Shown piece after piece: positions 1 to 11,174 of a stretch of DNA of 64,000 bases. Position numbers and translations under genes: made by a program. The notes under the pieces were generated by a model. The model was not told the DNA's origin. It saw nothing but the letters and a program-made list of their open reading frames with translations, and did not search any database. Position 1 is the first letter of the stretch. Each line of letters opens with the position of its first letter. Source of the stretch: Otatea glauca (taxonomy: Eukaryota > Streptophyta > Magnoliopsida > Poales > Poaceae); assembly GCA_036346275.1 (NCBI GenBank), contig CM070723.1:46640743-46704742 (forward strand), written 5' to 3'.

Positions 1-164
1 GGTTCTTGGATAGACTAAAAAAAATCATTAAAGTGCAGTTCAAGAGTGATTTTTTTTTTGTTGGATCCAATTCTGTACATTTTGTGGAATTATTATAGAT
101 GAAAAAATAATTAATTAATGGATTAAACAAGAACGAACAAGATAGCGAGGATTGGAAAACTCAC

Positions 165-245
165 CAGCTCCATGGGCTGCTTGCTGCTTGCCATACTGCT
201 CGAAGATCTGCGCATCCTTGGAGTTGGGCGGCAGATTCAGTAGCC
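165..245 (-). CDS. Lipid-transfer protein exon 2 (gene continues off left edge)
   Basis: This 81-bp exon lies between a TGCAG acceptor (250-246) and a G|GTGAGT donor (164). It enters in the phase left by exon 1, so the codon at the junction completes as AGG. It encodes LLNLPPNSKDAQ and then a short Gln/Ala-rich stretch, the segment that follows the last cysteine in xylogen-type proteins. The phase match and the protein match together support it as the second exon of the same gene. The remaining exons, including any proline/serine-rich linker and GPI signal, are outside the window. Confidence 0.8.
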
Positions 246-1955
246 CTGCAGGTTGCCATCCACAAAGCAGCAAAACACATTAAGCTATTCCGGCAATCAA
301 ACAAGGTACACTATTAAATCTGAAGTCTATGGATTCATTTTGTATTCGCACAGTATTTTCCTAGCATTATAAATTATACCACTTTTATTTCTTAATAGAT
401 GTCATTTTAGGTTCTTGTACTTCCACCAGGTATATCTATAAAAGAGTATATTACCCATTTTTATTATATTTTTGATGGTGTGTCTTACTCTAGTTCATAG
501 TAATAAATGATATTGAAAATAGCTAAAGAGGTAATATATAGTCCAGGAAAATGGTAAAAAGTCACATGAAAATCGTAGAATGATACATATCTATAAATAA
601 AATTTAAAAATTAGAATAACATGTATTCAGAAATAGGGAGAATATTAAGACCAACTTGCGTCTCTACTTACTACCATACGTGAAGGTTTCACCTAGCTAC
701 GGTGCACATGACAAAAACAACCGACAAGGCGGTACTACACCAGTTCTTAGTGCTCAAGGGTTATAGCATGTTTGATTTTTACACACTAATCCCAAAGTCT
801 AACGGTTCATCACTCCCAAACAACTGCAGCGGATGGTGTCACCACGTACATCACTAATTATTTCTTTTCCTCCCGGCGTGCATGCGTTTCTTCCACCATT
901 ACATGCAGAAGTAATGGTAAGCCAGTGCGTTGCCAGCCTCACGCAACAATTAGGCGAGCACTTGTCGATTTGTTCAGCTTTCTCCCTCCTAATTATTCAG
1001 AGCCAAAGCAAAAGTCCAACATGGTCTCTGTCAGAATCTTCCGGTAGCCAAATAATAGAACCCTTACAGGCACAAGACTCACACTGTTAGGTTTCAAATT
1101 CTGATATCTACTATTGTGTACGAGCTAGTAGTATGTTTCAGAAGGAATTTTGTAAGATCACAAATTTATTTCCGAACTTGAGCTGTCTATACATTGCTAA
1201 GGAAGCGCACTCACGTATATGCATATGGGATATGCGTACGTTTTCCTTATGATAATAAGAAAAGGCCGCTAAATTAGCGGTGCGCCCAAAAATCTAGGCT
1301 AGATGGAAATGGTTAGTCAATATGCGAAAGCAAATGTGGCAGCTCAGTGAACTAGATATTTTCCTCAGTTTTCTCAGGGTTGATATCGACGTGTCCCGAA
1401 CAAAAGGGCATTCCTTAAGGTGGCGCTGCTTTAATTTTGTCGTGACGTTTGAAAGGCACAAATGTAACACGGCGAGACTACTCTACTCAAAATTGTCGCA
1501 TTGGAACATTGGGATTTTATATCGTTGCTATCGGATTTATTAGTTTTCTGTATAATTCCTAGCGAATCTGAACAGACCCCGGATAGTTAGTTACCCTGGA
1601 GAATGGAGTCGAAGGGCCTCGCATAATTTGACAAAAAAAAGGAAATTACAAGTCCAATCGTGTTCGGTGTTAAGTATACAAATAAGGCTCAATTCGAATA
1701 CGGCAAAATTTTCTGATTCATAGGAAAATTGAATAAAATTCGTGCGTTCCAAAAGTGTTCTAAATGGTCGAGAGGATCAGGGGAAACTCGGTGAGAGGGA
1801 GAGAGTAAAATTACCAGATTCGTTGTAAACCTCAACGTATCGTGAACTCAAACCCATTTAGGACATGAGTTCGTATTCACAGTAAAAATTAAAAGAAAAA
1901 GTGACTACGATTTGAATAAACAGCCCTTAAGATGACTATTATGTTTTGTACTTAC
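246..1955 (-). other. Intron 1 of the lipid-transfer protein gene
   Basis: This 1.7-kb AT-rich stretch lies between the donor at 1955 and the acceptor at 246. Short open frames occur in both directions, but none has recognisable protein content. No clear inserted element with terminal repeats was seen. Confidence 0.7.
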
Positions 1956-2286
1956 TTGGGCAGTCGGAGATGTTGGCGGGCGCGTTGCAGAAGGTGGGGA
2001 GGTCGAGCGCCTTGGTGACGTTGATCTTGAACCCGAGGCTGGGCTCGTCGCGGTCCTTGATGAGCACGCACAGGCACTTGCGGCTCGTCTGCAGCACCGT
2101 CTTCAGCCCCGTGCAGCAGTCCGGCGTCGGCACCGCCGCCTGGTCCTGCACGTACGGCAGGCACGTCGCCAGCCCCACCAGCTTATCCGCGCACTCCGCC
2201 CGGTCCGCCGCGAAGTCGCCCCCGACCCCCGCCACCGCCGTCGCCACCACGACCGCCACGGCCACGAAGAAAGCTCTACAATCCAT
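1956..2286 (-). CDS. Non-specific lipid-transfer protein, xylogen/LTPG type, exon 1
   Basis: This is the first coding exon of a secreted lipid-transfer protein. It starts at the ATG at 2286 and ends in an A|GTAAGT donor at 1955, giving 110 codons plus one base. The protein opens with a hydrophobic, Ala/Val-rich signal peptide (about residues 1-24). The eight-cysteine pattern of the LTP/2S-albumin superfamily follows: C, C, then CC (in PDCCTG), CxC (in KCLCVL), then C and C (in ISDCP). The family binds lipids in a helical hydrophobic cavity outside the plasma membrane, and many members carry a GPI anchor. The later exons that would show an anchor lie past the left edge, apart from exon 2. A TATA box sits about 90 bp upstream. 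No break is visible. The family call is firm; the subgroup (xylogen/YLS3-like) is inferred from the conserved spacing and from exon 2. Confidence 0.88.
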
Positions 2287-2370
2287 GGACGGAACTAACA
2301 GGGTAACACGAACGAATTTACGGAGCTCGCGGGATTTCGGTGGTGGCTTGCGGAGGAGGACGGCGTGGTG

Positions 2371-2380
2371 GGATATATAG
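2371..2380 (-). promoter_or_regulatory. TATA box of the lipid-transfer protein gene
   Basis: On the minus strand the sequence reads CTATATATCC, about 85-95 bp upstream of the ATG. That spacing leaves room for a start site and a 50-60 base leader, as is normal for a plant gene. Confidence 0.65.
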
Positions 2381-2994
2381 AGGGACAGGGATGTGATCGG
2401 GCGTGTGACCGCCTGACTGCGCGTGGGTAATGGTGACGTGTAGTATTTGTTACTACTAAGAATTTACATCCGTTATTCTTAAATATCGAGTAAATCTGAA
2501 TATTTATCGGACGAATAAAGAAACACCATATTAATTTTTATATTGAAATATAAAATACATTCTATATTTGAAAATAAGATTATTAATATATCCTATAAAT
2601 TTAGACGGATAAAATATATCTTAGTAGAAGATATCCTACATTGATATCTATTTGGAAGGGAGGGAGAAATTGTTTTGTCTAACATAAGTGGAAATATGAT
2701 GGCCGAGGCTGACACGCATGTAATGTGTCACTGTGAGAATAATTGACGGTTATACTACCGTCATTAAGGCTACACTCAAACGTCACGGGATGGATCATCA
2801 CATCCTGAAAAAACGTTAAAAATTAATCGAGGTAACCAGTAGGAAACCTATTTCCTTCGTTTTGAGAAATCTGTTTTTGTGTTTTCATTAATTCAATGAT
2901 CATCTTTTCCAATCGGAATCAATGAAGATATTTCATAAGGATTTGGAGTTAATGTTGCTTATTTATTTACTTGATTTCATGGTTGATGTTTATC
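2381..2994. other. Upstream region of the lipid-transfer protein gene, no gene seen
   Basis: AT-rich sequence between the core promoter and the MITE at 2998. No open frame with recognisable content and no clear repeat were seen. Confidence 0.5.
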
Positions 2995-2997
2995 TAA

Positions 2998-3378
2998 GGG
3001 CCTATTTGGATCCATTAGCACTAATAGTTAGCGGCTAAAATTAGTAGCTATGGATCCAAACAGGCCTGCTAATAGACCTGCTAATTATTAACAACCCACC
3101 CTGCTAACAATTAGTTCATTAGCAGGTTATACCTACTAAAAGCTGCTAATAGATAGCCAATTGACACTTTTGCCCTCCCTTTAACCCTATCCACTCGAGC
3201 GTCCCTGTCCACTTGTCCACTATCCTACTAAAAGGGCATTATGGTCATTTCTCTTTAATTGACTGATTTTGTAAACTTTATTAGCAGGTTGATCCAAACA
3301 ACCCCTGCTAATAATTAGCCAACTAGCTATTAGCTATTAGCCAGCTAACTATTAGCATTAATGAATCCAAACAGGACC
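2998..3378. mobile_element. Tourist-like MITE (PIF/Harbinger type), 381 bp
   Basis: The element has imperfect terminal inverted repeats. The left end begins GGGCCTATTTGGATCCATTA and the right end, read on the other strand, begins GGTCCTGTTTGGATTCATTA; the match continues into GCTAATAGTTAGC inside. It is flanked by the 3-bp direct repeat TAA (2995-2997 and 3379-3381), the target preference of PIF/Harbinger elements. It encodes nothing and contains many copies of a TTAGC-type word. It lies about 0.7 kb upstream of the lipid-transfer protein gene. Confidence 0.82.
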
Positions 3379-3381
3379 TAA

Positions 3382-4688
3382 GTGAATTTGTATCTTTAAA
3401 TTAGGAGGTAATGGGCTGCTAGCGACCAGTCAAAGATTATCAGAAGTTACTACTGTCTGGACGGTACGATGGGAGCGTCCTACTGTCGAATCTCACTTAA
3501 AGACATTGATATTAGCTGTTCCATTCAGTACAACAAAAATCCAAAAAACACAACAATTAGTTCTTAAGTTTGTAATAAAATCTTCGCTCAATATGCAACA
3601 AACACAAAATCAATAAAACAAAAACACGCTAACCAAAACCTCACTCCTTCGATCGTTAATCGCAGCAACACCCTATCCTTACCGGTCTAGGAAAGGAAGA
3701 GCGAGAGGAGCATGGCTACGATGACATCTACCTCAATTCATCATAGACGAGCAACCAAAGGGGGAGAAGTTAGGACATGAAAAATGGGGATTGAGAGATG
3801 TAGGCTTGATAGGTGAATGGATGAGGGTGAGATCCGGTGCAAAAAAAAATTCTAGAAGCGAAACAATTAGTTCCTAGCCTTGCAACAAATGTGTTCTAGA
3901 TGCAACAAACACGAAATCAAGAACAAAATTGTGCAATAAATTTGAACTATTAAAATAATAAATACGAGAACCTATTACAACAAAAATTAACCTTATTACA
4001 CCAACAAAGAAAACATTGAAATATCTACAACATTCGAAAGCAAATGTTACAACATTCTGAATAGATCTAATTGAGAGAGAGCCTTGGACCCACTAAATTC
4101 GGACGAGCGCTCCGTCTATGACGACGACAAATCCGACGAACTCCAATTGCTCCACGGAAAAGAAAGCCTCCACGCGAGCTCTAGTCATGGCAGGTATCCT
4201 TCTTTGAGGGCATGCTGCGGGGAGAGAGAGAGAGTAAGAGAGAGAGGAGAGAGAGAGAGAGAGGGAGGAAGGCAAGGGAGGGAGAGGAACGTCGCTTCGA
4301 TGACGGCTTTGCCGGCAATGGAATCTACGTGCGGAGGCAGCATTGAGGAGCAAAATGGTTGGATGCTGAACCAGTGAGGGAGAGAGGACTTTGGAGGTGG
4401 TGTGTTGACTATTTAGTCTTGGAAGGATAAGACAAAGCGGTGTGGAAGTAGAAATGAAAGACGTCTCATACTTCTCATGGATTCGAACATATGCGTACCT
4501 TATCAATTCCCAAGATTATTATATCAACATTGACCATTCCAAAATTTGTACAAGGTTTTCTAGAGCGAGGATAATTTAGCTAGTACAGCCATCTTAAGGT
4601 TGGTGGTTGATAATCTATATGCTATGGATTTAAACAGCAAAAGAATTAATGTTAAAATTCATATAACCTGCGGTTGGTGAGAATCCAA
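3382..4688. other. Stretch without a supported gene
   Basis: AT-rich sequence with two diverged copies of a segment containing AACAATTAGTTC (about 3553 and 3863), possibly remains of a DNA transposon. It includes the GA-rich microsatellite listed separately. Open frames near 4084-4506 are low-complexity and show no conserved content. Confidence 0.4.
4221..4270 (+). repeat. (GA)n microsatellite
   Basis: An interrupted run of GA dinucleotides about 50 bp long, broken by a TAA and a GG. Confidence 0.85.
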
Positions 4689-4911
4689 TGTTAGAAATGA
4701 GGCCCAAGTGGACCATTTATCTCTAATGCCAAAGCTACAAATAATAGTACCATATTGTTAGTTGAGAGGGGAGAATACCAATTTAAAAGGGAGAGCTCCA
4801 ACCATATCTTGTAATGAGACATATGGAGGGTGAGGAGCTGGCTAAAGTCGCGCGCGCGTATTTCGCAAATTACCGCGTATTTCCGCATGTTTTTCCCGCG
4901 TGACTTGTGAC
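4689..4911 (+). repeat. Truncated 5' LTR of copia A
   Basis: Nearly identical to 6506-6732 of the right LTR, with a few substitutions and a small deletion in the alternating GC stretch. Similarity stops at the words GTGACTTGTG, after which the left copy continues into the polyprotein. Confidence 0.85.
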
Positions 4912-4925
4912 ATCTGCTGGTTTTG

Positions 4926-5935
4926 CTGTTAATGAGGCAGATAAGTGTGTATACTATCGTTATGGTGGGGTCAATGTGTTATTTTGTGTTTGTATGTTGA
5001 TGACATACTTATATTTGGGACAAACACTGCTGTAATTGACGAGGTCAAAACTTTCTTATCTCGATGCTTTGATATGAAAGACTTGGGAGAGGCAGATGTT
5101 ATTCTGAATATTAAATTGATCAAGAATAAGGATGGGATCATTTTGCACCAATCCCATTATGCTGAGAAAATTTTGAGTCAATTCGGGTTTGAGAATTGCA
5201 AAATCTCCCCAACACCTTATGATCCAAGTGTTAAGCTTCGGAAAAATCAAGGGTTAGGAAAAGATCAATTGAGATATTCACAAATTATTAGGTCCCTTAT
5301 GTATCTAGCTGGTGCCACAAGACACGATATCTCATTTCTTTGTGAGCAAATTAAGCCGGTTTACATCTAACCCAGGAGATGATCATTGGGAGGCACTTGA
5401 AAGGGTGTTGCGCTACTTGAGAGGAACAACATCTTATGGAATACACTATACTGGGTATCCATCTGTTTTAGAAGGGTATAGTGATTCCAATTGGATCTCT
5501 GATGCGGATGAGATCAAAGCTACAAGTGGTTATGTTTTTACTTTAGCTGGTGCTGCAGTTTCATGGAGGTCTTGCAAATAGACCATATTGACGAGGTCAA
5601 CTATGGAAGCTGAACTCGTAGCACTAGACACAGCCACTGTTGAGGCTGAATGGCTTAGAGAGCTACTGTTGGACTTGCCATTGGTTGAGAAATCAATACC
5701 GACGATCTTAATGTACTGCGATAACCAAACAGTGTTGACTAAGGTTATGAGTACTAAGGATAACATGAAGTCCTCCAGACATGTGAAGCGTATGCTTAAA
5801 ACTGTCAGAAAATTGAGAAACTCCGGAGTTATTGCTGTGAATTATATCGTACTGAGAAAAATCTGTCAGATCCTTTTACAAAAGGACTTACAAGGAAAGC
5901 GATTTCCATTACGTCTATGGACATGGGCATGAGGC
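4926..5935 (+). pseudogene. copia A polyprotein remnant: C-terminal RT and RNase H
   Basis: This is the end of a Ty1/copia polyprotein, which normally copies the element's RNA into DNA. The RT catalytic region is legible (LYVDDILIFG, about 4995-5025). The copia connection region follows (HYAEKILSQFGF, RSLMYLAGATRHDISF), then RNase H (GYSDSNWISDAD, ATSGYVFTLAGAAVSW, MEAELVALD). The frame is broken by shifts near 4985 and 5340, a TAG at about 5579 and a further shift near 5850. The region must be inactive. The order and spacing match the C-terminal third of copia pol, and everything upstream is deleted. Confidence 0.85.
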
Positions 5936-6505
5936 CCGTTTGAGTTACACCACAACGGTAACCCATATCTTCCTAATCGGAGATCTCGTGAATTAGGTAA
6001 TGGGAAAAACAAGTTGATATTGTAACAAGAGAGTACATATTATTAAATTTGTACCTGTGTCCTAATAGACAAAGTACTCTCGACTGTATGGAAGGTTGGC
6101 TTAAAGCCTTAATGTATTCTAGTGTCAAAGGAAAAAGGTATTGGCCTACAGGATACCTAAAATGAATACACCTACTTGAGCCTAACTGTGAGGTCGCAGT
6201 TCACGAGAAAGGGGTATTCTCTAGAAAGCTCATGAGAAGATTAGGGAGCATGACCATTTAACGCTCCGTTGAGGTGAAGTTCTATGACAGCCTAGTATCA
6301 GTTAAGATTTCGGGTGAAATCAAACCACACAAAGCTGTGAATTCAAGGCTTAGTCCATTCATTAGCTGTGGGAGGATGGATCACGTTATTCTAGGTGAAA
6401 GTTCAACTCGTATGGGACTTACACCGAAACACTGATATATTAAACGAAGATTAGCACAATGATCAAATTTTTGAGTCTTTGTCAACTTCGGCATTGGTGG
6501 GGGAT

Positions 6506-7290
6506 TGTTAGAAATGAGGCCCAAGTGGCCCATTTATCTCTAATGCCAAAGTTACAAATAATAGTACCATATTGCTAGTTGAGAGGGGAGAATACCAATT
6601 TAAAAGGGAGAGCTCCCACCATATCTTGTAATGAGACATATGGAGAGTGAGGAGCTAGCTAAAGTCACACGCACATGCGCGCGCGTGCGTATTTCACGAA
6701 TTACCGCGTGTTTTTCCCACGTGACTTGTGGCTTGCGACGTCGCGAGTCGCCGTGCCGTGGATTAAATTCCTAGTACGTTCAAACCCTTTTTAATTTTCG
6801 ATTTCTCTCTATTATTAGTAAATTAATGGGGTCATTTACTGAGAATTGAAAAAGCCATGATAATGGCGTCAGTTTTTAATAGAAACTGTCGTTTGGATAA
6901 CCTGCAGTTACTAGCTTTTAATGGTGACCGTTACTGGTGCGAGGCTATAAAATCTGGAGACTTCCAGACAGAATAGTGCTTTGGATTTTGGCTCTGATAC
7001 TCGCGTTGATCCACGGTGATCTGTGTTGCGTTTTCGTGCTGTGCTCGTTCTTCACCGACCTTCCTCTCGGCGTGCACCGCGAGGCAAGGAGAGCGGGATC
7101 TCCGAACCGTTGCCGCTGAGAGAACCTGCACGGGGGCGGCAATAAGGTTTCTGGGCAGCGCAACTGCGCGACCGCTCGAGCTCTTCATCTTGCGATCCAC
7201 GACGTCGACTACTTCCTCGACGTCGACTACTTCCTCTACGGCCGGTCGCTACTGCGCTGCTTCCTTTTCGTCATCAAGCCCATCGTAACA
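6506..7290 (+). repeat. 3' LTR of copia A
   Basis: Starts TGTTA directly after a polypurine tract and ends TAACA. A TATA box (GGCTATAAAATC, about 6942-6953) marks the likely start of transcription, so the R region begins near 6970. Near 7200-7235 an 18-bp unit containing GACTACTTCCTC is duplicated in tandem. The last 326 bp recur at 8631-8938. Confidence 0.72.
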
Positions 7291-8630
7291 CTGAGGCAAT
7301 CATTTAGATGATTGTAATATGACTATGTTTATGAATAATAATATGATTATTGGTCCAATGAATGTATATCATTGTATTGATCAACAAATATGTGACTTGC
7401 TTATGAAGCTCTTTACTTATTGATGTAATTCGATAAATATCTCTGATCTATAGGACAACGATGAATAGATTAGCATATGTAGTGATCGATGATCATGCTT
7501 TATAGATTATGGGATATGGAGATATCATCTATACATTGTGGACGCATGTTGAAGAACATGGGTTAGATAGACCCGCAATGGGACACTACGAGAATGTTTC
7601 ATTCTTATGTGTCATCAGTGTATCTCATACCTAGTAGATGTATGATCCTTAGACCTGAGATTGTCATATTCTCTACATGTGTAATAGTTTTTCTTGGGGC
7701 TATCAAACACTACTTCCTAACCGGATAGTTATAAAGATAGCTTTCATGATTACTATGAAACGTGCAGAGGGAAGTGAGCAGTCAAGATGGAATTTGCCAC
7801 TCGAATGAAACGGAGATATATGAAAAGGCCACTCGTGTGATATGATTAAGGAAGTGCATGGCCATGCCGTGATTGAGGAGTCAATCACAACTTATTAATA
7901 TATCACGGATACGAGAGATGGATTGAATCATCAAAGGATGGTATGCTTCTCGCCTTGAGATCAATCTTTATATTCTTAGCAAAGGGATTATTACATGAGT
8001 ACTTTTGACAGGTTCTGTCCGATTTGATCATAGTATGTTTGGGAGTTGGCATACTTTGCAAGGAGCCGCTACCAACTATTGGTTTGAAAAGGAGTTTTCG
8101 AATCCATGTCCAAACGTACGTGAACCTGCAGGGTCACACACTTAATGGGCTGGGACGCATTAATTTGGATTGGATCCGTAATTAATGGACCTCGTGGGTT
8201 TAGCACGCGAATGGGGCCCTTGTTTAGGGTTTCATCTCGTGGCTATATAAGGAGGGGAAGAGGATGAGTGCAGGGTGTGCTTTCCCACGGTTTAGAAATG
8301 ATTCACTCGAAACCCTAGCCTCCTCCTCTCGCTGCCCCTGCCGATCGACCAGGTGCTTGCACACCGACGCACGGCGTTCCATCTCTGGACGTGTGAACTA
8401 CTGCGGTGACGCTGCTGCGACTGCGGTGTGGGAGGAAGATCCACGGCGAGGCAAGGACGATCCACTACATCGACGCAACGACTGCGGCGAGGACGATCCA
8501 CTACATCGACGCGCGAAGGATTCCGCAATCGCGCCTAGTGGTAATCTTATCTATGATCCTTCTTGCGAGTAGCTTTACGTTCTGTGGTAGATTTTTTTGT
8601 GCTAGCGTAGCATATCGCGTTCCTCTTCAG
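7291..8630 (+). mobile_element. LTR-like block resembling Angela/BARE-type copia LTRs
   Basis: This 1.3-kb block encodes nothing. Its word order matches what I know of Angela/WIS/BARE-1 LTRs: GAGGCAATCAT near the start, a segment with GATTGTCATATTCTC, GGAATTTGCCACTCG followed by AACGGAGATAT, GAGTCAATCAC, and CTGCAGGGTCACACACTTAA. A TATA box (GGCTATATAAGG, about 8240) precedes a GC-rich leader with ACCCTAG words. The LTR start is missing or diverged. It is wedged between two copies of the copia A LTR end. Assignment rests on remembered word order, without alignment. Confidence 0.5.
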
Positions 8631-8938
8631 TCCAGACAGAATAGTGCTTTGGTTTTTGGCTCTGATACTCGCGTTGATCCACGGTGATCTGTGTTGCGTT
8701 TTCGTGCTGTGCTCGTTCTTCACCGACCTTCCTCTCGGCGTGCATCGCGAGGCAAGGAGAGCGGGATCTCCGAACCGTTGCCGCTGAGAGAACCTGCACG
8801 GGGGCAGCAATAAGGTTTCTGGGCAGCGCAACTGCGCGACCGCTCGAGCTCTTCATCTTGCGATCCACGACGTCAACTACTTCCTCTACGGCCGGTCGCT
8901 ACTGCGCTGCTTCCTTTTCGTCATCAAGCCCATTGTAA
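8631..8938 (+). repeat. Second copy of the copia A R/U5-like segment
   Basis: A direct repeat of 6963-7288, differing at only a few positions and lacking the 18-bp tandem duplication of the first copy. It begins at TCCAGACAGAATAG and ends at CATTGTAA. Beyond it the sequence is unrelated to the first copy's flank. Confidence 0.85.
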
Positions 8939-10092
8939 GAATTCTCCTTTTTCCTCTGTGGATTGATTTACTTTACAGAAATATGTGGTGTCTTTTATCT
9001 TGCTTGCTGTATTTTATTATTTTGGAAATTAGCTTAATTTTCACATCTAAAACAAAAATAATACCTAGATTTGCAACATCCAACACTGCCTATAATTGAA
9101 GAGACGGTGTATTGGTGTGCCACACTGTTGTCAGCGTAAGCAACGTTGGTAAAGTCTGTACAGACTTTTTCAGCGCCAAGAAAGCCATCTGGCGCATGAA
9201 TAGCTAGCCAAATTCTCTCTGACCAGCCAACCGGGTACAACTGCAAACAATAAAAACAAAGAAAATGAAGAGCCAAACTAGCTAGTCTTGTGTTATGTGC
9301 TACCAGCCTACCAGTACAGGCTGCGTCTCGCTGTCCGGCCGCTCGCCGTGACGTCGCGCCTCCCAGCTCCTCCTGCGTGGGCGAGCGTCCGCGCCTCGCC
9401 TCCATGTGCACTGCGCCTCCTTGCTCCTCGCTTCGCCGGATGCATCACATAGCAGCCGATCGGTGCTGCCTGGGTCGCCCTCAGGCCTCGGTGATTTACA
9501 ATGTGGCGGCGCCGGCTGCTATTGGCCGGAGGATTCAAGGTTGGGTGGGGAGTCACTTGTGTTTGGGAGTTGGGACCTTACAACCTTTGCCCATGTCAAC
9601 CCAAACCACCCGCCCACACCTCAAACAGCCCCAGCTTTTTGATTTTGTCTTCTCCAAGTTTTTATCATTTTGAGAAGGTACCATCAAATTACCTTAAGCT
9701 TATGTGTATCTTGGAAACTCTACTATTTAAACTTACTAGTTCAATATATATTCTGTAACTCAAAAGAATAGTAAAATGTCTCTTCATCTTCCTTCCTCAC
9801 TCTGTATTCTCTCCGAGCTCCATGCCTCTCTCATGGTGGCCACCGCACAGAGTATCACCGATGCACTAGGGTGGTCTCCCTGGTTACTTCTCGGAGGCTC
9901 GCCCTTGCCGTAGCTCTATCACTAGTTTTAGCCAGTGGGCAAACATGCCTAATTACATTGCGAAGAAATCCTCCTATTCATAACATCAACTACCAAGAAA
10001 AACAAGTACAAAATCGACACAACTCCTGACCACATATGAATGAGGGCTTCCTTGGTTGTCAGATCGCCGTGCACAGACCACATTGCGCTTTA
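8939..10092. other. Stretch with one possible minus-strand exon, otherwise no gene
   Basis: Mixed sequence between the copia complex and the second MITE. The GC-rich part (about 9300-9560) has overlapping open frames on both strands that look like composition effects. The possible exon at 9065-9240 is listed separately. Confidence 0.35.
9065..9240 (-). pseudogene. Possible internal exon of an unidentified gene
   Basis: On the minus strand a 176-bp open segment lies between a good acceptor (TTTGTTTGCAG|TT at 9241) and a donor (AG|GTATTA at 9064). It encodes LYPVGWSERIWLAIHAP followed by about 40 more residues with a natural composition (GAEKVCTDFTNVAYADNS). The opening YPVGW followed by an Arg recalls the N-terminal half of FYR regions in chromatin proteins, but the rest does not fit well enough to assign it. 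No neighbouring exon was found within 1 kb. It may be a gene fragment carried by a transposon, or chance. Confidence 0.3.
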
Positions 10093-10281
10093 GGGTGTGT
10101 TTGGTAGAACTCTAGCTCCACCAGATCTGTGGAGTTGAAGCTGTGAGTACATTAAGAGTGTTTAGATGGATCATCTTGTTTATATTTTAGACCAAAAATA
10201 TAAACTTAATTCACTTTATTTTAGCCTATAAATTTCATATCTCAGGTGAAGTTAGGATCTGGAACTCTACCAAACAGGCTC
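10093..10281. mobile_element. Tourist-like MITE, 189 bp
   Basis: The left end begins GGGTGTGTTTGGTAGAACTC and the right end, on the other strand, begins GAGCCTGTTTGGTAGAGTTC. Both are flanked by TTA (10090-10092 and 10282-10284). Size, ends and target duplication fit a PIF/Harbinger-derived MITE. Its ends differ from those of the MITE at 2998, so it is a separate family. Confidence 0.8.
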
Positions 10282-10284
10282 TTA

Positions 10285-11174
10285 ACCACCAAAGACCCCC
10301 CGGCCATGCACCTGAACACGAGCCTAAACCCTATCGCTTGGCTCGTGTTGTCTCGATAGCAAGAAACCAATCAATAGCATCATTTGATACTTCTTCCGAC
10401 TCAATTGTAAACGAGCTGGGTATGTATGCTCTGTAAATGTGTTGGGTTGTTGGCTCTTTGGTTTTAATTGTCAAGCCAACTAGACCATCAAATAATAAAT
10501 GATGTAATTCACAAAATAGGTCGACAGCTCCATCTTCTTCCTGAGGCTACGTAGATCCGCTCCTTTCTTCCTGTTCTTCAATGATGGTCCATCATGGGCT
10601 AGACAGAGGACTGGACAGAGTCCTGCTGGTGAGCCTGCCTGGGCTCGCCGAGAGGTGGCTCCGCCGATGGTTCTAACTAAAGAGTTGATTTTTTTAGATA
10701 AACTAAAGAGGTGATTTTGACAGCTGCAAAATGGGTAAATGAATTCATTAACATATGAATGAAATATTAATTCTGTATATACTAAAGACAAAATGGCGAT
10801 CCATCGCCACACCGTTCTGATGGAAATAGATCGAATTGTGGTCCTCAATTTGAAAAGAAACAGTCACCGATATAAAATTGATTGAATTGATTTGATGATA
10901 ACATATTGTCTTATTATCCCTAATAATGTAGGTCGGAGGGCATCTCCAATCAAACCCGAGGCCCACAAGTCGGTTAGTTGCACCATAAGTTCGAGATCAA
11001 TCCGGGTATGCGAATGGTGCAAGCCGTATGATTGAAAAATCAGATACAGTTAATTAATTTCCAGATGGATAATTAAAAAAGCTCTGAATGCCCAACAAAA
11101 AGCTTTGACCTTGATAGTTTTCGCAAATTTCAGTTAAATAAGATTTTTCATTATTCTTGAAGGTACCAAGCTAT
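10285..11174. other. Stretch without a supported gene
   Basis: Unique-looking sequence between the MITE and the old LTR at 11175. Open frames on the minus strand (10480-10966) show no recognisable content. Confidence 0.4.

Larger units (their letters stand above)
4689..7290 (+). mobile_element. Deleted Ty1/copia retrotransposon (copia A)
   Basis: Two copies of an LTR that starts TGTTAGAAATGAGG flank the end of a copia polyprotein. The left LTR keeps only its first 223 bp and then passes directly into reverse transcriptase. The primer-binding site, gag, protease, integrase and the front of RT are missing. A polypurine tract (GGTGGGGGA, about 6496-6504) precedes the right LTR. The right LTR runs from TGTTA at 6506 to TAACA at 7290, about 785 bp. 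No matching 5-bp target duplication was found, as expected for an element reshaped by deletion. Confidence 0.8.

Noticed and set aside
4084..4506. Open frames over the GA repeat region
   Set aside because: They consist mostly of Arg-Glu or Ser-Leu repeats from the microsatellite.
9290..9673. Cys/Ser-rich open frames on both strands
   Set aside because: GC-rich local composition only, with no family resemblance on either strand.
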